Source of the DNA: Micrasema longulum
Lineage: Eukaryota > Arthropoda > Insecta > Trichoptera > Brachycentridae
DNA: 64,000 nucleotides
NCBI GenBank assembly: GCA_022494885.1
Contig: JAGVSM010001257.1
Location: 1 to 64,000, forward strand
Direction: 5' to 3'
The position numbers were made by a program, and so were the translations under genes. Below are positions 57,443 to 64,000 of the stretch, piece by piece. Under the pieces are notes generated by a model. That model had not been told where the DNA came from, made no database searches, and worked only from the letters and a program-made list of their open reading frames with translations. Numbering within the stretch: the first letter of the stretch is position 1; every line of letters starts with the position of its first letter.

Positions 57443-57574
57443 TATAATATAGGTTGAACGTAACAATTAATCCATCAGTGCAATAATACTCGTTCCTGCC
57501 ATCTTGGTTAAAGTGGTCATCTCTTATTATCCTGCGAAGTATACGGCTTCTCGGTGACGTCTTTACTGTTGAAG
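57443..57574 (+). promoter_or_regulatory. Candidate core promoter and ATG-free leader exon
   Basis: TATAATAT at 57443-57450 lies 34 to 27 bases before the A of a TCAGTG initiator (57475-57480; +1 at 57477), a spacing suited to a TATA/Inr promoter. The 98-nt stretch 57477-57574 contains no ATG and ends GAAG directly before a consensus donor GTAAGTACC at 57575. It fits an untranslated first exon of a plus-strand gene with a long first intron. No downstream exon is recognised here. Inference from motif spacing. Confidence 0.35.
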
Positions 57575-57575
57575 G

Positions 57576-58933
57576 TAAGTACCAATAATGAATAATGTTA
57601 TCTGTTTATCTACGTACGTATGTGACCAAAATACTATGTCCAAAGCGATGGAAAAACGATCAATTAGAATAGTTTTAAAATACAAGTACGCGCGTTTATC
57701 CACTTTTAAACTACTACATACCATCGTAATAATGAATACTGAGTAGGAATTCGGATCTATTATTAACTTCGTTTTATTTCATTTTTATATTTTTCCCACG
57801 AAACTGATAGTGGTTTAACGAAACTAGTAAATTACATATCTAGAAATAGTATTGGTCGTGACTCTACAGTTGTGTTACGGACTTAAGGTGCGTGGTGCGA
57901 TACCCGATCCCCACTTCATTCTATTTTTTAGTAATACTAGTTACGACTGCTAACAAATCGCAAAAAAAAAAAAAAACATTTCCTTGGTGATTGATATTAT
58001 TTTCAAATTTCATGCTAAAATAGTTTTTAAGCGCGTTTTTTTATAATCGATATATCAGTTATCTACTTCGCTGTGCATTAAGCCGAGTCATTGAACGCGT
58101 AATTAAGTAGCCGGTATATTCCGTGTCCGCGGGCACAGTGAAAACACCCGCGATAAATCCTTCACTAGGACAGGGCAGGGAGGGGTAATAGGGAGTCGGC
58201 AGTTAGGCAGTTCCCAGGGTGTGTTGAACTGATTGGCTTTTGTTTTGCTTTGTGTTTCTGATTCCTTTTTATCCTCTGGGACTTGCCATCCCTTAACAAG
58301 GTGAGGAAAACCCAAGCGTACTTCGGATTTTGAAGCGATCAAAAATACCCCAATTTTACGGTCGCCGCGGCAACTTTAAGGGAAATCTTGTTGTTCAGGA
58401 AATCATCGTTCACTGAGTTTGTTGAGTATATTCCAATTTTTATCTGGAATGCAAAACACTTTTAACTCTCGTGACAACGTTTTAATATACTGAATGCATC
58501 TCACGTTTCGCTGATTCAGATTGATAATTGCCAATGGGATCAAAATGCATGTTGGATTGTAGTCTCGTAAAAGGTTCATAAGCTTATCAAAAGAGCAATG
58601 CATATTTTATTGATTCGCTAATGCAATATCGGTATCCAGTTGTTTTGGTTTTTTAATTTAATATGATTTATAAATTACAATTGAGTTTTGTACCGTATTT
58701 AAAAATACGTTTGCTTTGCTTCGAAGATTTGAATGGTAATAATATTATTATCTACGTTATTTATACATTTATGTTTTTTTTTAAATCATTTTAAACATCT
58801 TAAAATCTTATTAAAATCATTTTAAAATCTTATTAAAATCATACATTTAGTTTATTTTTAATTTTTTGCAAAGCTTCGAATACTGTATGTTTTTTTTTTC
58901 GTCATGAAAATATTTATTATTGTTCAACCTATA
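57576..58933. other. No clear gene; weak ORF at 58103-58342 (minus)
   Basis: 58100-58390 is GC-balanced. On the minus strand a 79-codon frame starts MIASKSEVRLGFPHLVKGWQ; no domain recognised. Short tandem repeats (ATTTTAAAATCTTATTAAA-like, twice) lie at 58786-58846. A tRNA-like B-box word (GGTGCGATACCC, about 57896) with an A run at 57962 could be a SINE trace. Confidence 0.3.
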
Positions 58934-59295
58934 CACCGCAAGACAAATAAATTTACGAGTTCTCAAAAAAAACTAAAATTGACATATAATGAATTATTCT
59001 TGATATTTAATTAGTTTTTTTTATATTGTTTGACATATGTGATGACTACTCGTTATTTCAAGGTTAAAATAAAAAAATCTTACTCATGAATTGTACTTAG
59101 AAATTGCCATTATATATCAGGTATCAGATTACCCGAACCTTAGAGACCCATAACGGTTCATTTATGGTCGAGTGTTTGTGATGGAATAATAAAAGACATG
59201 TTATTTTTAATTCATATTTAAGAAGTAGGTTCTTATCGCTTTATTTTAAATTAAAATATTTTACATTTAAACATATTTATAACATTTAAAAATAT

Positions 59296-60396
59296 TTAGT
59301 ACTTAGTGAATTCACCTTTATTTTTTATAACATGTAAAATTCTATTATTTAGAGAAGCGTAAAGCGAATCTAAAATTTCTGATGTTATTTCTTCTTCCCA
59401 AACTTGAATTAAGTTTTTTTTTAATTCCTCAATGTTTTTTGATTTTTTTTTCCCGACTTTTTTTTTTTCATAATCGCCCATAAATTTTCTATCGGGCTCA
59501 AATCAGGGCTATTCCCGGGCCACGTCAACGATTTTAAGCCAATTTTCTCCTTGAATTCATTGATCTATAAAAAAACAATAAATTATTTATCATGTGGTCA
59601 CAAAATGCATTTGAAAATATATATATTTGTACTCACAGTGCGGGCTCTATGGCACGGCGCAGAATCGTCCTGAAAAATTGGGTCCGCGGTATACTGCGTA
59701 ATGTCCTCGATTGTTGGAATAATATGTTTTTTTAACACTTTTTTGTACTGAATGGCATTCATCGTACCCTGTACAAAATTTAGAGGTCCTAAACCGTATG
59801 CTGTCATGCACCCCAAATCATCACGTAGGGTGAATGTTTAACGGTTCGAGTGACGCACGACGGATGATATCTTTCCCCACGTTTTCGTCGAACTATCTTT
59901 CTGCCGTCTGGACCAAAAAGGTTGAATTTTGATTCATCAGAGAAAACAACATTTTGCCAATCCTCCAAGGTCCAATTCTGGTGCTCTTTCGCCCAATCCA
60001 GTCTAGCCTTCTTCATTTTGTCCGTGAGTAATGGTTTCTTTGCGGGACTCCGTGCTTGGAAACCATGCTCCAACAGCCGCCTGGACACTGTTTTTACTGA
60101 AAATGTTGATGTGCTGGTAGACTGCACCTCTGCGTGTATTTCAGGTGCCGTTAAAATCGATCGCGCATAACAATTTTTTTTATTAAGCGATCATCTCGGG
60201 CAGATGTCACGCGCCCCCGTCCGCTTCCTTTTTTCCGTTCTATGGATCCAGTTTCTTGGATTTTTTTAAATAAAAACCTCACTGCACCTTCTGAATACCC
60301 AACTCGACGAGATATTTCACAATTAGATATGTTTTCTTGCGACAATGTGATTATTTTGGATTTTATCGCAATCGACATTTGCTTTGCACTTTCCAT
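59296..60396 (-). pseudogene. Tc1-like DD34E transposase with one intron, two frameshifts
   Basis: Cut-and-paste transposase. The best start is ATG at 60396-60394 (MESAKQMSIAIKSKI). The N-terminal helix-turn-helix region includes ISNCEISRRVGYSEGAVRFL and the GRGR hook. The first catalytic Asp is in VVFSDESKFNLFGPDG (about 59940), the second in FQDDSAPCHRA (about 59660) and the Glu in SPDLSPIENLW (about 59490). The frame breaks twice by single-base loss, near 60153 (after RDRF) and near 59814 (at WG/CM). Between HRART and INEFKEK a 72-bp segment (59636-59565) starts GTGAGT, ends TATAG and contains an in-frame stop. Removing it restores exactly 34 residues between the last Asp and Glu. Length would be about 343 residues, normal for the family. 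Confidence 0.9.
59565..59636 (-). other. Intron in the Tc1-like transposase
   Basis: Minus strand: donor GTGAGTACA begins at 59636; acceptor TTTTTTTATAG ends at 59565. The 72-nt length is within the normal range for small insect introns. Splicing joins the codons HRART and INEFKE without frame change and gives DD34E spacing. Unspliced, the frame meets TGA after 12 codons. Confidence 0.8.
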
Positions 60397-60607
60397 GATT
60401 GTTGTGTTATGTTCACTCAAACGCAGGTAAAACAAGACTGTTGAGACATTTTAAAATGTAAATATTGTAGAAAGGTGACACATAGTGTCCTTAATTTATT
60501 AAACAAAAGAAAGAGGTATCGATAAAGGATTTCTTAGAAAAAGGGTTCAGTAAAGTCAAGGGGCGCGGTAGCAGGTAAACTCGTAATTTTTTTTGTCTTG
60601 CGGTGTA

Positions 60608-61697
60608 AGTCTCCGTTAGTAAAATAAAATTGTAACAAATATTCCAAATATCTGTTTTTATCCACATTTTTTCTTAAACTTGTAATTTTGCACTTCAGAA
60701 TTTTCATGTGATGTGATTTTCGTGTTTATATATTTCGTACTCCCTCAGTCTACTTAGTTCCAATAAAATACATTTTTTTAGAGATAGAGGTACGATTAAA
60801 ATAAAATAAATATAAAAAACAGTTGGACAAAAAAAATGGCCTCAAGACCAGATTTGGTATATTTTGGTGATTGTTTTAATCTAGACTTACACCAAAAAAG
60901 TCCAGATCTTGTCTCTAGTTTATTTATTTTTTATTATACTCGTTTGAAAAAAAAAGTTTTGTCCACCATCATATTGAAACATGTTAATTACCATAGCTTC
61001 AAGTGTTCGCAATGATTATTAATTAACCGTATCGTTTGGAAGGGATTCCCACTTCACATAGCTACATAAAAAATATAGCAAAAATAATATTCTAATCATT
61101 GCAAATAACAAAATATCCCACAGCATAAGTGCTTTCTGTAACATCGTGCATCATATAAGTGTGTGGGAGCTCATAAAGAAATTCCTGTACCTACTCATTT
61201 CTCTTTCATATATAATGTGAGGGAGGCGCATACTGTTGACCCTGGCGCATGGCGCCTCGGGTACTGAATGTCTCCCCTACTAAACAAGAAATATCCGCTA
61301 CCCTTCCGACTAAGCATTTCTTGCTGTGGCTGCAAATAAATTCGATTCTTCATAATGTCGTTAGTAATTTTTTGTGGTCAGCAAAAATAATTTTTTAAAT
61401 TCTCGTAAATTATACTTTGTCAGTTCTTCGTAATTCTGATTAAAATTAAATCGTCATCTAGTGTTCGTGAACTGGAATACTCCAAACAACCTCAACAGAG
61501 AAAATGTGACTTTTCAAAAAGGTTTTAAATAAAACGTAAACGTGTATTTTTCGCTTCTCCGAAATGCATGGAAATTCGAAATGATATAACCGAAAAAATA
61601 ATCTGATAAAACTTTTAATCGGTTTACAGAATTTGTAAAAAAAACTTAATTAATAGTTTTACTGAAATGTCAAATGTTATTTTATGACTAGTTTTAT
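60608..61697. other. No gene seen
   Basis: AT-rich, with a GC-balanced patch at 61200-61330 containing a GGCGCATGGCGCC palindrome-like word. No supported gene. Confidence 0.4.
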
Positions 61698-62290
61698 CTA
61701 TCATCATCATCATCATTATCGTACCCCATCTAGACCCGATGGTGCACAAGGCAATGCTTGGTACGCCAAAATTCAGCTTATTTCGATCAAAAGTTGTTAC
61801 ATGAAGGCAAGGTGTTCAGCCTTCCCTTCAGTCGCCAGTCCAGGAACAATGATTAGATGTTAGAGATTTAATGTTAGAGACGCCCCTTCTTTATTTACAT
61901 TTAAATCACGAATGAAATGTCACTATCTTAATATTTAAATTGTTTCTTTATCTTTCTTCTTTCCTTCCCATCCCCTCTCCTCTCTTCATAGTATAGTGTT
62001 AATTTTTTTAAATATATATTTTTTTATTTTGTTAATCTTTGTTTTTAATTGCTGTATAAAATTCTAAGATTCAATATGTCCATGTATTTATAATTTTCTC
62101 AAACTGAACGGTTTGGGGTAGGTAGGAAGAAATTGCCTTAAGGCAATATGCCCGCCGTAATATGTATATAAAGTTTCAAATAAATGAAATATCGCAGCGT
62201 AAAACCATATTTCACGTCGACCTTCTCAGAAATCGAATCCGGGACCCCAAACGTGATAACGTAAACCACCACTATACTGCGAGACGAACT
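61698..62290 (-). mobile_element. SINE family A split by a LINE
   Basis: Tail and body at 61698-61858 (CATCATCATCATCATTATCG, then CATGAAGGCAAGGTGTTCAG). Head at 62192-62290 (CGTCTCGCAGTATAGTGGTG on the minus strand, box B GGATTCGATTTC). The SINE body resumes in register after the LINE tail, so the LINE inserted into the SINE. Confidence 0.8.
61862..62190 (+). mobile_element. LINE group D 3' end inside the SINE
   Basis: Nearly the same as 3160-3482: TTAATGTTAGAGAC, TCTTTCCTTCCCATCCCCTC, AACTGAACGGTTTGGGGTAG, TTGCCTTAAGGCAA (62133-62146), ATGCCCGCC and an AAATAAATGAAAT tail. Only the 3' end of the element is present. Confidence 0.85.
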
Positions 62291-63435
62291 TATTTTCCTT
62301 TTCAGGATTTTTACCTGAGAGTAGCCATTGAGTGAAAACTCCCCTCCAGAACTGTCTTTTAAACGCAGAACTGTATTATTCATCCGCTCGAGCGCAGACA
62401 ATCTTTATCTACAAATTAAGATAATGCTAAGTTTCACACGAGAAGTTGTATGTATGAATCAAAGTAATAACCATTTTCATCACTCAATGTTATATTTAGC
62501 GAGTTTGCTAAATGTATTCATATAAGTACATCGTTTGTAATGCTTTTCACAAAATACAATTTCAGCTTTATCGGTGTGGGTGTATTTTTTTCTAATCCCA
62601 CATTATGTAGGTACACTGCAGCATATCTGCTTCAAAGTTTAAGCTAAACGTTAAAACCACGATATACTAAGGTATAATATAAAGTGGGTGGGTAGGTGGT
62701 TGATGTTTTCAAACTCACAAACGTTATGGCCCGGAGAAATGTGAAAAGTTGGAACATTTGGCAGACAAGCCAGTTCGAAGTGCACTAATGAAAGTTAGAC
62801 AAAGTTATTTATATTTTGAATTAATTTTAAATAATTACTCATCTTCTAATGTCCCTCGGGTGATCTTGTGAAAATCAAATCGATATTCTTATGTGATAAT
62901 AAAATGAACTAAATAATAAATTAAATCGTCGATTGAAATGTTTTCCACAAAATGTTAATAGGCAATCAATCATTTTTGATATGATATTTTTCTTTCTTTC
63001 TTCCTCTTCATCTAGGTCTATCGATCTGTTCTGGCAGAAAGCTGCTACTCTCGGGACGTTGAGGTCCAATTGTCTTTCCAGTCTTAAGGCGGTTTTCCAC
63101 GATGACGAAATAAAATCTTTGGTATTTGATTCTTAGTCCTACAAACACTATATAATGGTCAATAAAGATACAAAACACTCAACTGAGCTCATAATTTAGT
63201 TACAGCAATATGTACAACCTTCGTCGTGGCTACGCAACGTAAATCATTTCATATTAAATGGAGTTCTGTCCCGGTGTCTCGGGGACCTGAATATAATATT
63301 CTTCTCCCTAATTATGGCAGTTTAATTACGAAATCATTTGAATAATACATCACGAGGTGTAGTCACAGAGTTTCAAAAGCGATAGTACGTTTCGTTCGTT
63401 ACAAATAGATATTTACATTTTAAAAAACATACTCA
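62291..63435. other. No gene seen
   Basis: 62300-62400 shares CTCAGGTAAAAATCCTGAAA (as its complement) with 39850-39870, so it may be a repeat. The rest has no supported feature. Confidence 0.4.
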
Positions 63436-64000
63436 ATATGTAACAAAAAAAAAATCATTTATGGGAAGATTACGAAATGTAATAGATTTAAAAAGAAGTA
63501 TTATTATATATAAAACAATAATATGTCCACACATAAATTACTATTCTTCCATTCTTTTTTTATGTAATGAAGGAGAAATTCAAAATATACAAATTCTTCA
63601 AAATAAGTCAATTAGAATTATACTCAAAAGAAAGATCTATTCTAATGTAGAAAGAATGCACAAAGAAATTGGCTTGCTCACAGTAAATCAACAAATTAAA
63701 TATAATGTGGCAATTTTTAAACATAAAATAATTAAGGGGATGAATAAAATAAAAACAACAATAAAATTCAACCAACAATGTTATACATATGAAACAATGG
63801 GTAAAAAAAAAAAGGTTTCTAATTAGGAAAAAAACAGAATCTCAAAACTCATTATACAAGGGATTGAAGCTTTACAATGAGTTACCTGAAGAAATAAAGG
63901 AAACAGAAAAAATTTAAATATTTAAAATTAATTTGAAAAAATATGTTATTGAGATATTTTAATAAAAAAATTGTAATACTATTAAAAGTTTATATTAGTT
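63436..64000 (+). mobile_element. CR1/Jockey-type LINE, C-terminal ORF2, runs to window end
   Basis: An open frame at 63461-63826 (121 codons) reads YKTIICPHINYYSSILF, IQILQNKSIRIILKRKIYSN and GLLTVNQQIKYNVAIFKHKI, the post-RT part typical of insect Jockey/CR1-like elements. After a frame change it continues as QNSLYKGLKLYNELPEEIK, then a stop, KINLKKYVIEIF and a stop. 5'-truncated; the end is probably just before or beyond position 64000. Fairly young because a long frame survives. Confidence 0.85.

Larger units (their letters stand above)
58934..60605 (-). mobile_element. Full-length Tc1-like transposon (1672 bp)
   Basis: Terminal inverted repeats of about 29 bp: CACCGCAAGACAAATAAATT at the left and the complement of TTTTTTGTCTTGCGGTG at the right, differing at two positions. 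TA duplications lie at 58932-58933 and 60606-60607. Length, TA target and CA terminal bases fit the Tc1/mariner superfamily. It carries one transposase gene on the minus strand. The close ends and single transposase with only two small frameshifts indicate a fairly recent insertion. Confidence 0.95.

Noticed and set aside
58103..58342. 79-codon minus-strand frame starting MIASKSEVRLGFPHL
   Set aside because: Composition is plausible for protein but no domain, splice or homolog is recognised. Mentioned only in the regional note.
1..64000. Search for telomeric TTAGG arrays, rRNA and well-known insect microRNA seeds (let-7, bantam, miR-1, miR-2, miR-9, miR-10)
   Set aside because: None recognised by eye. 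A short or diverged copy could have been missed.

Overview
This is a eukaryotic, AT-rich, almost gene-free stretch, most likely from a moth or butterfly (Lepidoptera). The grounds for that are composition, frequent GTAGGTACCTAC-type words, and a Helitron whose 3' end (GC-rich hairpin, then CTAG before a host T) is the form I know from lepidopteran genomes. Order or genus cannot be fixed from the sequence alone. I recognise no intact host protein-coding gene. The window reads as an intergenic desert or giant intron built from layers of transposable elements (TEs).

Layout: 0.4-9.2 kb holds LINE (non-LTR retrotransposon) tails on both strands, including a decayed CR1/Jockey-type reverse transcriptase (6.1-7.5 kb, minus), an 18-bp minisatellite and an unclassified repeat in two inverted copies (4.2 and 8.1 kb). 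A foldback (FB) family with about 14 copies runs from 5 to 50 kb. 12.7-13.6 kb is a single-copy-looking block with a possible 47-nt exon, an E-box palindrome and two perfect cAMP response elements (CREs). 14-16 kb has a small inverted-repeat element and two Helitrons. 16.7-25 kb holds an inverted pair of about 280-bp repeats and several small inverted-repeat elements. 27.8 kb has a hAT transposon with 8-bp target duplications and a transposase C-terminus. 33.9-37.3 kb has an 862-bp inverted-repeat element, LINE tails, a LINE with an intact YADD motif and a 239-bp foldback. 39.6-46.3 kb is SINE-rich and contains a hAT nested inside another hAT. 47-50 kb is sparse, with LINE and FB tails and a 54-bp duplication. 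52.2-53.5 kb has two CpG-rich islands followed by a strongly diverged array of about 29-bp units. 57.4-57.6 kb looks like a TATA/initiator promoter with an ATG-free leader exon. 58.9-60.6 kb is a full-length Tc1-like transposon whose transposase carries a GT-AG intron. 61.7-64 kb has a SINE split by a LINE, then a CR1/Jockey-type LINE running off the end.

The elements are not a cooperating system. Non-autonomous families (SINEs, FB, small inverted-repeat elements) presumably depended on enzymes supplied elsewhere, and nested insertions give a relative chronology. Host signals are limited to putative promoters, exons and regulatory blocks, all inferred from motifs. The most distinctive items are the intron-bearing Tc1 transposase, the palindromic FB family, the diverged array beside the CpG islands, and the recurring 3' hairpins of unrelated LINE tails.
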